A stretch of 59,642 nt of DNA from Dehalococcoidia bacterium (GCA_007129495.1 SKVJ01000040.1:1-59642), one strand, 5' to 3'; counted from the first letter of the stretch, positions 16,776 through 24,821 are shown. Numbers and translations: made by a program. The notes: generated from the letters alone by a model not told the origin.

Positions 16776-18005
16776 TCACTCCATATCAAGCGAAAAGGTA
16801 TATGCCACGACTCTGGACACGGGATCTATTGCGCAAAGAACATTATTCTGTGAGCGAACGTACACCATTCCATCGAGGTAATACGGCGAGGCAACAACTT
16901 CAGCATTGCACGTCGAAGCTCTCTCGTTCGTAGGGTGCGGTACCCTGGCACCCATGCCGGTAGACATATCTATAACATGCACATTACCGCTCATTGTTAC
17001 CACCACAACGCTTTCGCCTGCCTGCACCGGCGCAGCCGCTATTCCATCATCAGCGTCATAGGGTTCCACCCACAGTGGCATTCCTGTTGCGCCATCAACT
17101 GCATAGAGCTTTCCGTCAAGTGATGCGGCATACACTTGACCATTGACGACAAGAGGGGTACCCCAGAACCAGTTATCTGCCTCGAGTCGCCAGATTGGCG
17201 CTGTTCCACCAAGCGGTATAGCGTGAAGGTTGCGATCGAAGGAGCCTACATATAGTACGTCATCAGCGATCACAGGAGACGAGACGAAGCCAAACTCCCC
17301 TTGGTACATCCACGGCAACGCAGTGCCAGTCTCAGCATCAAGAGAATAAATGCGGCCGTCGAAAGTGCTCACATAGACGACACCATCTACGACAACGGGG
17401 GTGATCCACAGCTTGCCGTCAAGGGCTTCGGAAACCCAAAGCTCGTCACCGAACGCTTTGTCGAGAGCATAGACCACACCGACGGTTCGATTACCTTCAG
17501 ACATTGAACTAGATACAAAGACGGTATCATTTACCACTGCCGGACTTCCGACAACGGGCCCTATACTGTCTTCCGTCCTCGGATACTGCCATTCGCCCGC
17601 TCGTACCTGAGGAAAGACCAGGTTTGCAGTCCGCGATTGAGAGTCAATCATCAGTACCTTTCCGTCGTACGTCCCAATAGCGACGCGGCCATCGCTCAGG
17701 GCCGGAGTGCCATAAAGCGTGGATGGCACCTGAGAAGTTCCACAGCCGAAGGTACCTCGAACAGTAGTGGTGACGGCGTACACCCACTCACCGGTGGAGG
17801 GGAATGGCTCCCGGCCGGCCCGCGCTGATGGGTTCACGGCGAGGACTCCACCATCGGCAGAGCCAAGATACAGCAACTCGCCATCGCTGACGATTCCTGA
17901 GAAACCCTGCGATGCCGGTTGTCCAACACACCCCACCAGAGGAGCGACTACCAGTGCAACCACAAGTAGAACCAGGGGGATACGAATCGACTTAATCAAT
18001 GACAA
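16776..18005 (-). CDS. PQQ-like beta-propeller lipoprotein
   Basis: The 409-residue lipoprotein (LVGC, Cys26) is followed by a beta-propeller of PQQ/BamB-type blades. Repeats such as DGVVYVSTFDGRIYSLDAETG, NGQVYAASLDGKLYAVDGATG and DGMVYVRSQNNVLCAIDPVSR alternate with tryptophan or glycine pairs. The position between yidD and yidC is the interesting point. A role in assembly of exported proteins, as BamB has in diderms, can be proposed but is not shown. The TTG start at 18005 is uncertain; another TTG lies two codons in. Confidence 0.85.
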   Translation of the reverse strand: MSLIKSIRIPLVLLVVALVVAPLVGCVGQPASQGFSGIVSDGELLYLGSADGGVLAVNPSARAGREPFPSTGEWVYAVTTTVRGTFGCGTSQVPSTLYGTPALSDGRVAIGTYDGKVLMIDSQSRTANLVFPQVRAGEWQYPRTEDSIGPVVGSPAVVNDTVFVSSSMSEGNRTVGVVYALDKAFGDELWVSEALDGKLWITPVVVDGVVYVSTFDGRIYSLDAETGTALPWMYQGEFGFVSSPVIADDVLYVGSFDRNLHAIPLGGTAPIWRLEADNWFWGTPLVVNGQVYAASLDGKLYAVDGATGMPLWVEPYDADDGIAAAPVQAGESVVVVTMSGNVHVIDMSTGMGARVPHPTNERASTCNAEVVASPYYLDGMVYVRSQNNVLCAIDPVSRVVAYTFSLDME

Positions 18006-18045
18006 TTGCTGTACTGCTTCCTACCTTTTCTCTCAATCAGTGATG

Positions 18046-18324
18046 CTAAGGTACCGGATCGTAACGCGATGCTGTCAATGGATGACACCGCAGGACTCGA
18101 CGTCCCCCGAGCCACATGCCTTGCCACAAGCCGCGGCGTTGTACCGCCTCGATCATGTACTCTGAACATGTGGGTTGGAAGCGACAGCGATGCGGTATGA
18201 TCTCGGAGACGGTCCTCTGATATAACCGAACCACGGCGATCGCGGCTGAAGCTACTCTAACGGATAACGCCTGCGCGGACCAATAGCTGCTGAAGTTCTC
18301 GTTCCAAATCCCGGTACTCTGCAC
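18046..18324 (-). CDS. yidD: YidD membrane protein insertion efficiency factor
   Basis: The core VVRLYQRTVSEII, CRFQPTCSEYMIEAV, RRVLRCHP and the end YDPVP are diagnostic of YidD (PF01809). The protein is a small amphipathic membrane-associated helper of YidC. The start is unsettled. GTG at 18324 gives 92 residues and overlaps rnpA by 68 bases; GTG at 18234 gives 62 residues but cuts into the N-terminal amphipathic helix. I prefer the longer form because of the helix. Neither start has a clear ribosome site. Confidence 0.88.
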   Translation of the reverse strand: MQSTGIWNENFSSYWSAQALSVRVASAAIAVVRLYQRTVSEIIPHRCRFQPTCSEYMIEAVQRRGLWQGMWLGGRRVLRCHPLTASRYDPVP

Positions 18325-18586
18325 TCTGTATGCTCGTTCGGGCGATTACCACCACATCCCAACCTGGCAGTATCGCCCGGATATTCACTGCTTCGCGGAT
18401 CCGCCGCTTCGCGCGATTGCGGTCCACAGCTCCCCCGACCTTCTTTGTAACCACAACACCAAGCCGGCTCCGATCCAGTCCGTTTGGAAGCACCCTCACC
18501 ACAACCAGGGAGCCGGAACACCTCTTCCCCTGCCGAAACACCGCTGTGAATTGCTCTCGATTCGTAAGCGACCACAGCCTCCTCAT
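18257..18586 (-). CDS. rnpA: Ribonuclease P protein component
   Basis: The 109-residue basic protein supports the catalytic RNA in 5' maturation of tRNA. The signature KVGGAVDRNRAKRRIRE contains the RNR box; LTNREQFTAVFRQGKR is the usual N-terminal element. It starts 7 bp after rpmH, the near-universal pairing, and overlaps the start of yidD. Confidence 0.96.
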   Translation of the reverse strand: MRRLWSLTNREQFTAVFRQGKRCSGSLVVVRVLPNGLDRSRLGVVVTKKVGGAVDRNRAKRRIREAVNIRAILPGWDVVVIARTSIQSAEYRDLERELQQLLVRAGVIR

Positions 18587-18593
18587 CCAACGA

Positions 18594-18734
18594 CTAGTCG
18601 GGAGTCAATCTCCAGCGACCCTTGAGTCTCCGCGATTTCAACACTCGAATGCCCCCCTTGGTGGACATCTTCGCACGGAACCCGAGCTTCCTTGCGCGGG
18701 GTATTCTTTTCGGCTGATACGTTCGTTTCGGCAT
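18594..18734 (-). CDS. rpmH: 50S ribosomal protein L34
   Basis: The short gene runs from ATG (18732-18734) to TAG (18594-18596), 46 residues. The protein begins [19 protein letters not shown] and continues with AKMSTKGG and [14 protein letters not shown], a classical L34. A GGAGAGAG ribosome site precedes it. It lies between rpsR and rnpA. In most bacteria rpmH follows dnaA; here it follows rpsR. Confidence 0.97.
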   Translation of the reverse strand: MPKRTYQPKRIPRARKLGFRAKMSTKGGIRVLKSRRLKGRWRLTPD

Positions 18735-18743
18735 TGCTCTCTC

Positions 18744-19046
18744 CTATGAACTTGACGGTGCCGATGCGGTCCACCCTGTCTGCCAGATGTGACTCGGGTT
18801 GTACGGCAGGAGAGCAAGAAAACGTGCACGCTTGATCGCCTCTGACAGGCGGCGCTGGTGCTTTGAGCACGCCCTGGACTTGTGGCGGGAGGCTATCTTG
18901 CCGCCACCCTGTATGTACCGTGCCAGCAAACCTGAATCCTTGTAGTCAATCGGTATTCTGTCGGCACAGAAAGGACAGACCCTGGGCCGGCTGCTGCGGA
19001 ACTTAGATCTTCGTCTCGTCGGACTCGAGAATCGGTAATTCGCCAT
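18744..19046 (-). CDS. rpsR: 30S ribosomal protein S18
   Basis: The 100-residue protein contains the S18 core CPFCADRIPIDYKD, SRHKSRACSKHQRRLSEAIK and ARFLALLPY. The two cysteines of CPFC mark the zinc-type S18. A C-terminal tail of about 15 residues extends beyond the usual end. The ATG at 19046 follows a GAGTGAG site; the upstream in-frame codons overlap ssb. Confidence 0.95.
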   Translation of the reverse strand: MANYRFSSPTRRRSKFRSSRPRVCPFCADRIPIDYKDSGLLARYIQGGGKIASRHKSRACSKHQRRLSEAIKRARFLALLPYNPSHIWQTGWTASAPSSS

Positions 19047-19057
19047 TAACTCACTCC

Positions 19058-19456
19058 TCAATTCTGGTCGAAAGACATATCATCGGGCACAATGTCGCCC
19101 TCTTCGGGAAGTGCCGCACCTCCCGATGGTCTGCCGAGAAATACAACTTGACTTGAATTAACCTCCAGACTCGTTCGAGACTGCCCATCCTGCGTCTGCC
19201 ACTCACGCGCGTGGAGGCGCCCCTCAACGTACGCCTGTTGACCCTTCTTAAGATACTGGTTGCACTGTTCTGCCTGTCTACCCCACACCGTCACGCGAAA
19301 CCAGTCGGTTTCCTCCCGCGTCTCGCCTTTTGATGTAGTGTAACGATGACTCGTGGCCAACCGAAACGATGTTACCGATTTACCGTCGGGTGTGTATCGC
19401 ATCTCCGGATCAGCACCAAGATGCCCGATCAGGATGATCTTGTTCAGCGTCGCCAA
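19058..19456 (-). CDS. ssb: Single-stranded DNA-binding protein
   Basis: The 132-residue OB-fold protein starts LNKIILIGHLGADPEMRYT and contains VTVWGRQAEQCNQYLKKGQ and a short acidic C-terminus ending DDMSFDQN. The tail departs from the usual DDDIPF, so the contact with partner proteins may be altered. It binds ssDNA in replication and repair. The start is TTG, preceded by GAGGAGC. Order rpsF-ssb-rpsR is conserved in bacteria. Confidence 0.95.
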   Translation of the reverse strand: MATLNKIILIGHLGADPEMRYTPDGKSVTSFRLATSHRYTTSKGETREETDWFRVTVWGRQAEQCNQYLKKGQQAYVEGRLHAREWQTQDGQSRTSLEVNSSQVVFLGRPSGGAALPEEGDIVPDDMSFDQN

Positions 19457-19459
19457 ACT

Positions 19460-19747
19460 CTACTTGCTCCTCTTGATTACAAGATACCGAAGCACATCTA
19501 CGTCGCTCTCAAGCTTCTCCCGAATCTCACGAATGTGTTCGGAGTCCAGCTTGAACCGCATCAGGCTGTAGTTTCCCTCAATGTACTTCTTGATTGGGTA
19601 CGCCAATCTCTTCTTACCCCAGCGCTGCGTTTCATCAACAACGCCCTGGCGTCCGGTGATAACCTGGCTAACGTCTTCAAGCTTTCCCGCGACACTCTCG
19701 TCGCTTGTTTCTGGGCTCACAATAGCTACAAGTTCGTAGTCGCACAT
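19460..19747 (-). CDS. rpsF: 30S ribosomal protein S6
   Basis: The 95-residue S6 begins MCDYELVAIVSPETSDE and contains WGKKRLAYPIKKYIEGNY and MRFKLD. The ATG at 19747 is preferred over an upstream in-frame codon at 19756. A TGA-TATAAT box ends 7 nt before it, and the transcript would start at the ATG itself. It is the first gene of the long minus-strand operon running to ileS. Confidence 0.95.
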   Translation of the reverse strand: MCDYELVAIVSPETSDESVAGKLEDVSQVITGRQGVVDETQRWGKKRLAYPIKKYIEGNYSLMRFKLDSEHIREIREKLESDVDVLRYLVIKRSK

Positions 19748-19754
19748 GGCCGAC

Positions 19755-19763
19755 ATTATATCA
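19755..19763 (-). promoter_or_regulatory. Extended -10 box (TGA-TATAAT) for rpsF operon
   Basis: On the minus strand TGATATAAT ends 7 nt before the rpsF ATG, with no ribosome site between. This predicts a leaderless mRNA for the ribosomal/ssb/yidC/ileS operon. The -35 region is poor. Confidence 0.6.
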
Positions 19764-19765
19764 CG

Positions 19766-20500
19766 TCAGTAGCCCGTGTGTAATCGCCTGGCCAGTGAAA
19801 GTGGCAGACCCGCCTGGAACATAGCACGTACGGTCCCGGTCACGTCATATTCCACGCGATGAAAACTGAATGTGCCGGCTCTCACATCCAGAACGCCATA
19901 CGCCGCTCGCGGATCTCCATCCCGCGGCTGCCCGACTGCACCAGGATTGATGATGAGTCGTCCCCGGAGGGGTACATTTCCAGACTGTAGCAACCCGTCC
20001 TGGAACGGACCTTCCTCTTTGAGCATGCTGAGGACCAACGGGATATGCGAGTGTCCTACAAGACAGTGAGTGTTCTCACAATATGCAACCAACTGCCTCG
20101 CCTGCACAGAAGAGGTTACATATTCCCATATGGGATCCCGAGGCGAACCATGCACCAGAACAAGCGACTCGTGAGTCTCTCTCTCTGTCAGTTCGTCGAG
20201 AAACTGCCTTGAGGACGCTGACAAGCGACTTCGAGTCCAAAGACAAGCCTCCGCCGCCAAAGAATTGAATTGGGAAAGATCGATGCGGCCAACAACTCCC
20301 AGGTCGTGGTTTCCGGCAATACACACAAGAGATTGCGTCTGGAGCAAAGCAATACATTCGTTCGGTTCGGGCCCATAGCCCACTACATCTCCAAGTATCC
20401 AGATTGAATCGAATCCGCCAAGCCGCCACGCATCATCCATTACAGCCGTGAGTGCTCTAAGGTTGGAATGCACGTCGGCCATAATCAGACAGCGTTCCAT
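19766..20500 (-). CDS. Calcineurin-like metallophosphoesterase (YfcE-like)
   Basis: The 244-residue protein shows all metal motifs of the family in order: DVHSN near residue 9, GDVVGYGPEPNE, GNHDLG, HGSP and GHSHIP. Insertions are small, as in the group of unknown phosphodiesterases related to YfcE. It is cytoplasmic, with no signal. The substrate is unknown. Its ATG lies 8 nt after a TGA-TATAGT box on the strand divergent from thiL. Confidence 0.88.
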   Translation of the reverse strand: MERCLIMADVHSNLRALTAVMDDAWRLGGFDSIWILGDVVGYGPEPNECIALLQTQSLVCIAGNHDLGVVGRIDLSQFNSLAAEACLWTRSRLSASSRQFLDELTERETHESLVLVHGSPRDPIWEYVTSSVQARQLVAYCENTHCLVGHSHIPLVLSMLKEEGPFQDGLLQSGNVPLRGRLIINPGAVGQPRDGDPRAAYGVLDVRAGTFSFHRVEYDVTGTVRAMFQAGLPLSLARRLHTGY

Positions 20501-20508
20501 GTTAGTCG

Positions 20509-20517
20509 ACTATATCA
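20509..20517 (-). promoter_or_regulatory. Extended -10 box (TGA-TATAGT) for the phosphoesterase gene
   Basis: The box ends 8 nt before the ATG at 20500 on the minus strand. It forms a divergent pair with the thiL promoter about 45 bases away. Confidence 0.45.
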
Positions 20518-20555
20518 TGTGGTGCCCGAGCCGAGTTCGAGGGCGTGTGGCTCAA

Positions 20556-20564
20556 TGGTATAAT
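20556..20564 (+). promoter_or_regulatory. Extended -10 box (TGG-TATAAT) for thiL operon
   Basis: TGGTATAAT ends 7 nt before the ATG at 20572, predicting leaderless translation. The longer frame from a GTG at 20545 would start upstream of the -10 box and is therefore rejected. Confidence 0.6.
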
Positions 20565-20571
20565 CTCGGCG

Positions 20572-21579
20572 ATGAACCTATCCACCCTTGGTGAGTTCAA
20601 TCTGATCGCACTCATCAAGGATGCCGTACAACACACACAAGAGCAACCATCCGAGGCCGCGCAGCGCATGCGCATCGGAATAGGCGACGATGCAGCTGTA
20701 TGGGTCGGCTCCGACTTGCTGCAACTCTGTACAACTGACGCAATGATCGAGAACGTCCATTTCGCCTTTTCATGGTGTTCCTGGGAAGACCTGGGCTACA
20801 AATCGCTCGCCGTGAATCTGAGTGACATCGCGGCCATGGGCGGCCAGCCTCACTACGCTCTTGTCTCACTGTCCTGTCCGGGAAACGTCCAATCAGAGGC
20901 CATTCTTGACTACTACCGTGGCATGACGCACCTTGCTGTAGAACATGGAGTGGTCATTATAGGCGGCAATCTCACAACATCACCTCTCGTCACGTCCACC
21001 GTCGTAGTTATGGGCGAGTCAACCACAGGTGCGGTGCTACAACGATCGTGCGCACGGCGGGGCGACGTGGTGGCTGTCACGGGTACACTGGGCGCAGCAG
21101 CTGCAGCGTTGCATCTTCTGACTCGGGATGCAGCTTTGCCACGCACCGAAGTTCCTGAACCACTTATGTGCGCGCTCGTGCGCCCGCATGCACGACTTGC
21201 TGAAGGACAGGCACTGAACGAGGAGGGGGTGGAATGCGCCATCGACATCAGTGACGGCCTGCTCAGTGATCTGAACCATATTTGCGAATCCAGCCTCGTT
21301 TCAGCAACGGTACGCTCACACTTGCTCCCGATTTCCACCGAATGTCACACACTCGTTGAAGACCCGCTACCGCTGGCTCTCACGGGGGGCGAAGCTTATG
21401 AGCTGCTGTTCACCTGCAGGCCATCGATGTTCCCGCGTGTGGCTGACCGGCTCAATTGTCCGGTAACCGTGATAGGAGAAATCGGGACCCGCACAGAATC
21501 CCCGGGAGTCACCGTACTGGGACGAGATGGCCTTCCCATCGAAATACGTCACACTGGGTGGAGACACTTCACACCATGA
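20572..21579 (+). CDS. thiL: Thiamine-monophosphate kinase
   Basis: The 335-residue PurM-fold kinase converts thiamine phosphate to the diphosphate. It begins LGEFNLIALIKD and has IGIGDDAAVW (metal-binding aspartates), TTDAMIENVHF, the second aspartate set in SLAVNLSDIAAMGG and the C-terminal AIDISDGLLSDL and LTGGEAYELLFT, all typical of ThiL. It starts an operon whose next genes make the tRNA t6A modification; the ATG of tsaE overlaps its stop. Confidence 0.94.
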   Translation: MNLSTLGEFNLIALIKDAVQHTQEQPSEAAQRMRIGIGDDAAVWVGSDLLQLCTTDAMIENVHFAFSWCSWEDLGYKSLAVNLSDIAAMGGQPHYALVSLSCPGNVQSEAILDYYRGMTHLAVEHGVVIIGGNLTTSPLVTSTVVVMGESTTGAVLQRSCARRGDVVAVTGTLGAAAAALHLLTRDAALPRTEVPEPLMCALVRPHARLAEGQALNEEGVECAIDISDGLLSDLNHICESSLVSATVRSHLLPISTECHTLVEDPLPLALTGGEAYELLFTCRPSMFPRVADRLNCPVTVIGEIGTRTESPGVTVLGRDGLPIEIRHTGWRHFTP

Positions 21580-22064
21580 AGTCGGCTACATTCCTCACCA
21601 CCAGCAGGGAAGAGACAGTGTCACTTGGCACTCAACTGGGCAGGCTGTGTGAAGCGGGTGACGTCTTACTTTTGTTTGGAGAGCTTGGAGCGGGCAAGAC
21701 GAGCCTCATCCAGGGAGTAGCCTCTGGGCTCGATGTGGGTGAATACACCTTCAGCCCCTCATTCGTGCTCGTGAGGGAATATCAGGGGCGCCTCGTGCTA
21801 TACCATATGGATTTCTACCGGATGGAGAGTGTTGAAGAGGTGGCAGACCTTGGTATCGACGACTACCTCTATGGTGACGGTGTCTGCGCTGTCGAATGGG
21901 CAGACCGAGGCGTGGGTCTTCTCCCTGAAAAGCATCTGCACATCGAACTGCAGTATGTACCCAACGCTGACCAATCGAGACAAGTGCAGGTATACGCATG
22001 CGGCGAACATTATGAGAGACTGCTGCAGAAATTGACGGCAAAGGAAGCGGGCGAATGGAACTGA
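21576..22064 (+). CDS. tsaE: tRNA t6A biosynthesis ATPase TsaE
   Basis: The 162-residue P-loop protein has Walker A GELGAGKTSL (35-44). FSPSFVLVREYQGR and HMDFYRMES (Walker B-like) follow, then VCAVEWADRG. These are hallmarks of TsaE, the ATPase needed for threonylcarbamoyl-adenosine formation at A37. The start overlaps the thiL stop (ATGA). The longer frame from 21456 is shadow of thiL. TsaB follows with an overlap; TsaD and TsaC are not in the window. Confidence 0.93.
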   Translation: MKSATFLTTSREETVSLGTQLGRLCEAGDVLLLFGELGAGKTSLIQGVASGLDVGEYTFSPSFVLVREYQGRLVLYHMDFYRMESVEEVADLGIDDYLYGDGVCAVEWADRGVGLLPEKHLHIELQYVPNADQSRQVQVYACGEHYERLLQKLTAKEAGEWN

Positions 22065-22732
22065 TACTGGATGCGTCATCAGCATCTCCGAGAGTGGGGC
22101 TCGCATCGCGGGGGACTCTCGTGTGGGATTCGAGTCACCTGGTTCCGAAGCAGCATACCCGTCAACTGCTACCGGAAATTCTGCGCGGATTGGACGAGAC
22201 ATTAACGGGATTCGGAGACATTGCACTCGTTGTAGTCGCACTTGGACCTGGGCCCTTCAATGGCCTGCGCGTTGCGGCGGCGACAGCCAAGGGAATCGTG
22301 ACCGGGACTGGAGCAGCACTCGTTGGTATCCGTACAATGCTCGCCGAGGTGAACCGCTGCCCACCATCCGTCGGTACGGTCCGCCCCATACTCCGTGCCG
22401 GGCGCACAGGCTTCATCACTGCCCTTTTCACCTGGCGCGAAGGATCCTGGCACCAGGTGGAGGACGAGCATTATATTGCCGACGTGGCTTATGTACAGTC
22501 TTCCGGCGAGGCCATACATTGCTGCGACGACACCGAGGATCCTGGAACATCAGTGCCAGGCAACCACAGGCCTATCCTTCGCGCGACAGGCATTGTTCTG
22601 TCTCGGCTTCAACTGCTTGCTTGCATGGGTTGGTGTCGCTACTCTGCTGGTGATACATCTTCGGCTGCAGCATTACAGCCAGTCTATGCACGTCCGCCGC
22701 ACATCACGACCCCACGAAACAGGAGGCAATGA
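22055..22732 (+). CDS. tsaB: tRNA t6A biosynthesis protein TsaB
   Basis: The 225-residue protein of the ASKHA fold begins MELILDASSASPRVGL, with LVVVALGPGPFNGLRVAAATAKG as the conserved TsaB segment (here split: GPGPFNGLR, AAATAKG). It lacks the metal-binding histidines of TsaD, as expected. It dimerises with TsaD and is required for t6A. It overlaps tsaE by 10 bases. The C-terminal third is less conserved and cysteine-rich. Confidence 0.9.
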   Translation: MELILDASSASPRVGLASRGTLVWDSSHLVPKQHTRQLLPEILRGLDETLTGFGDIALVVVALGPGPFNGLRVAAATAKGIVTGTGAALVGIRTMLAEVNRCPPSVGTVRPILRAGRTGFITALFTWREGSWHQVEDEHYIADVAYVQSSGEAIHCCDDTEDPGTSVPGNHRPILRATGIVLSRLQLLACMGWCRYSAGDTSSAAALQPVYARPPHITTPRNRRQ

Positions 22733-23800
22733 ATGGAGTTACCCGTACTCGCAATACGTGATGGTGAGGGATATCCTAGACATTGCTTCGGATGCGGTGA
22801 ACTGAACCGCATCGGCTTGCATCTGAAACCGGTGTACGACGGAGACAAGGTTAACGCCAGATTCACACCGGGACTGGACCACCAGGGGTGGCACAACGTG
22901 ACTCATGGAGGGATACTGTACAGCGTTCTCGACGAGGTTACGGCGTATGCGGTGCTTTGTTCGGGATACAGCTTCGGAGTAACAGCACGGAGTACCGTCC
23001 GATTCAAACAAGTCGCACCAACTGACCGGACGCTGATCGCGACGGCCTGGGCCACCAAGGTGACGCCAAGGCTCATCGAAGTACGCGGGGTCCTCGAACT
23101 GGAGAACGGCGAACTGATAGCCGAGACCGATTCCGCATTCATCCCGGGCAGCCGCGCTGACAAGGCTTTCATCTGGGACATGGATGGCGTTATTGTGGAT
23201 TCGGCTGCACCACATTACGAATCATGGCGCGCAGCATTCAGCGCCCGCGGGGTAACGTACACTGAAGAAGAATTCAAATCGTTGTTTGGCACGAGGGATG
23301 ACTTCATCATCAATAACGTGTTGGGACCACTGCCGCACGATGAGGTTGAGGAGATTGCCGGGGAGAAGGAGAGGCGCTATAGAAAACTTATCAAAGAACA
23401 TTTGGACGTGTTTCCCGGGGTGATGCCTCTGCTCAATGCGTTGAAAAAGGCTGGATTCCGCGTTGCCCTTGGCACATCGGCACCACCTGAGAACGTTGAG
23501 GCAGTACTGACACAACTCGGGCTGTCCGAATACTTCGATGCCACCGTCAGTGGACAGGACGCGCATGAGGGGAAACCAAGCCCTGATATCTACCTTCAAG
23601 CTGCCGGGAAACTTGGCGTCAATCCTCCGAATTGCATTGTATTCGAAGACTCACCGCACGGGGTTGATGCCGCTAAGGCCGCCGGTATGAAATGCGTGGC
23701 CATTTCGAACAGCCACCCTGCCGTTGCCCTCCAACGTGCAGATCGGGTAGTGGCCTCGCTTGAAGAGATCGACCTGATCCAACTCATACGGTGGATATAG
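22733..23800 (+). CDS. Hotdog thioesterase fused to HAD hydrolase
   Basis: The 355 residues hold two enzymes. Residues 15-140 are a PaaI-type hotdog domain ([29 protein letters not shown] with HGG at 58-60 and acidic residues 67-68). Residues 144-355 are a HAD phosphatase of the beta-phosphoglucomutase type: [13 protein letters not shown] (nucleophile D149, acid D151), [20 protein letters not shown] and [16 protein letters not shown]. The junction is short (GSRADK), and the frame is continuous with one ribosome site, AGGAGG, before the ATG. It lies between tsaB and ndk. Metabolite repair is a plausible role, not shown. Confidence 0.9.
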   Translation: MELPVLAIRDGEGYPRHCFGCGELNRIGLHLKPVYDGDKVNARFTPGLDHQGWHNVTHGGILYSVLDEVTAYAVLCSGYSFGVTARSTVRFKQVAPTDRTLIATAWATKVTPRLIEVRGVLELENGELIAETDSAFIPGSRADKAFIWDMDGVIVDSAAPHYESWRAAFSARGVTYTEEEFKSLFGTRDDFIINNVLGPLPHDEVEEIAGEKERRYRKLIKEHLDVFPGVMPLLNALKKAGFRVALGTSAPPENVEAVLTQLGLSEYFDATVSGQDAHEGKPSPDIYLQAAGKLGVNPPNCIVFEDSPHGVDAAKAAGMKCVAISNSHPAVALQRADRVVASLEEIDLIQLIRWI

Positions 23801-23823
23801 CCGATAAAGGAGACACGAATAAT

Positions 23824-24297
23824 ATGGGATTCAGTGCCAGTGAAAGTCAGCAAACTCTAGTTCTCATCAAGCCAGATGCCATGAATCGTGGACTTGCGGG
23901 GCAGGTGATATCACGCCTTGAGCGTAAAGGGTTGAAGATTGTCGCGATGAAACTTCTGAAAGTGGATGATGTGTTGGCGAAACAACACTACGAAGCCCAC
24001 TCGGAGAAGCCATTCTTCGAGAGCCTTGTCCAATTTATAACGTCCTGTCCCATCATCGCCATGGTCGTTGACGGACGAAATGCCATCGAAGTGGTACGAC
24101 TGGCCATGGGTTCAACTGACCCTGCCAAGGCTGCACCGGGCACCATTCGAGGCGACCTGGCAATGGATATACAGAACAATCTGGTTCATGGGTCAGATTC
24201 CATAGAGAGTGCACGCCGCGAAATCGCCTTGTTCTTCTGTGATGCGGATCGACTTGCTTACCAGCGCAATATCGACTGTTGGCTCGGAGCCTCCTAA
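23824..24297 (+). CDS. ndk: Nucleoside diphosphate kinase
   Basis: The 157-residue enzyme balances NTP pools. [15 protein letters not shown] begins the core. The catalytic histidine is H122 in [16 protein letters not shown], and the residues RNAIEVVR and GTIRGD bind the nucleotide. AAAGGAGA lies 9-12 nt before ATG 23824. It ends the thiL operon and is convergent with rsfS (7 bp gap), with a small GCCTCC/GGAGG hairpin at the junction. Confidence 0.96.
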   Translation: MGFSASESQQTLVLIKPDAMNRGLAGQVISRLERKGLKIVAMKLLKVDDVLAKQHYEAHSEKPFFESLVQFITSCPIIAMVVDGRNAIEVVRLAMGSTDPAKAAPGTIRGDLAMDIQNNLVHGSDSIESARREIALFFCDADRLAYQRNIDCWLGAS

Positions 24298-24304
24298 GCG
24301 GAGG

Positions 24305-24649
24305 TTACTGAATACGTAGTATTGGTGTGGCGTCTTTCCAAAGCTGCTCCAGTTGATAAAACTCTCTCTCAGGAGAACCGAAGATGTGGATCACGACTGA
24401 ACCGAAGTCTGCCAACAGCCAACCGGAATCAGAGGTCCCCTCTTTGTGCAAGGGTAAACCTGCTCGAACCTTGAGGGCCTCCAGCACAGCTTCCCATATG
24501 GCATCGAGTTGTCGCTCGCTCTCTCCGCTGCACACCACGAAGTAATCGGCAAAGGAACAGGAGGATCGCACGTCAAGCACGACTACATCCTTCGCCTGCT
24601 TCTCAGAGGCGACTTCCGTCGCAAGACGCGCTATTTCGGCTGGTTCCAG
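24305..24649 (-). CDS. rsfS: Ribosomal silencing factor RsfS, probable CTG start
   Basis: The protein carries the RsfS (DUF143) core: DVVVLDVRSSCSFADYFVV, SERQLDAIWEAV, GWLLADFGSVVIHIF and REFYQLEQLW. It binds L14 and blocks subunit joining in starvation. Only GTG at 24580 is a standard start, but it would remove the conserved N-terminal helix. Upstream in frame, LEPAEIARLATEVASEKQAK continues the family profile. AGGAGG (24657-24662) lies 7 nt before CTG 24649 and 4 nt before CTG 24652. Stops just upstream exclude a longer frame, so initiation at CTG is the simplest reading. No NadD gene is adjacent. Confidence 0.85.
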   Translation of the reverse strand: MEPAEIARLATEVASEKQAKDVVVLDVRSSCSFADYFVVCSGESERQLDAIWEAVLEALKVRAGLPLHKEGTSDSGWLLADFGSVVIHIFGSPEREFYQLEQLWKDATPILRIQ

Positions 24650-24669
24650 CAGTATACCTCCTGGTGCTC

Positions 24670-24678
24670 ATTATATCA
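24670..24678 (-). promoter_or_regulatory. Extended -10 box (TGA-TATAAT) for rsfS
   Basis: The box on the minus strand would place the RNA start at about 24661-24664. The AGGAGG ribosome site would then be within the first few nucleotides of the message. Confidence 0.5.
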
Positions 24679-24806
24679 CTTCACCACGAATGCGCGTAGT
24701 CGCATGTACGCGTCGCACTCCATGATATGTACCTGTCAGCGCCTCAGCATTCGGTGCACGACTTACCGTCAAACCATCCTGCACGTTTCTTCGGTACACG
24801 AGTCCC

Positions 24807-24815
24807 TGCTATAAT
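24807..24815 (+). promoter_or_regulatory. Extended -10 box (TGC-TATAAT) for ftsH
   Basis: TGCTATAAT ends 6 nt before the GTG start at 24822. No ribosome site is present, predicting a leaderless mRNA beginning with GTG. Confidence 0.6.
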
Positions 24816-24821
24816 GAAAAC

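Noticed and set aside
24289-24306. GCCTCC/GGAGG hairpin between ndk and rsfS as a terminator
   Set aside because: Short stem without a T-run on either side; left as unproven.
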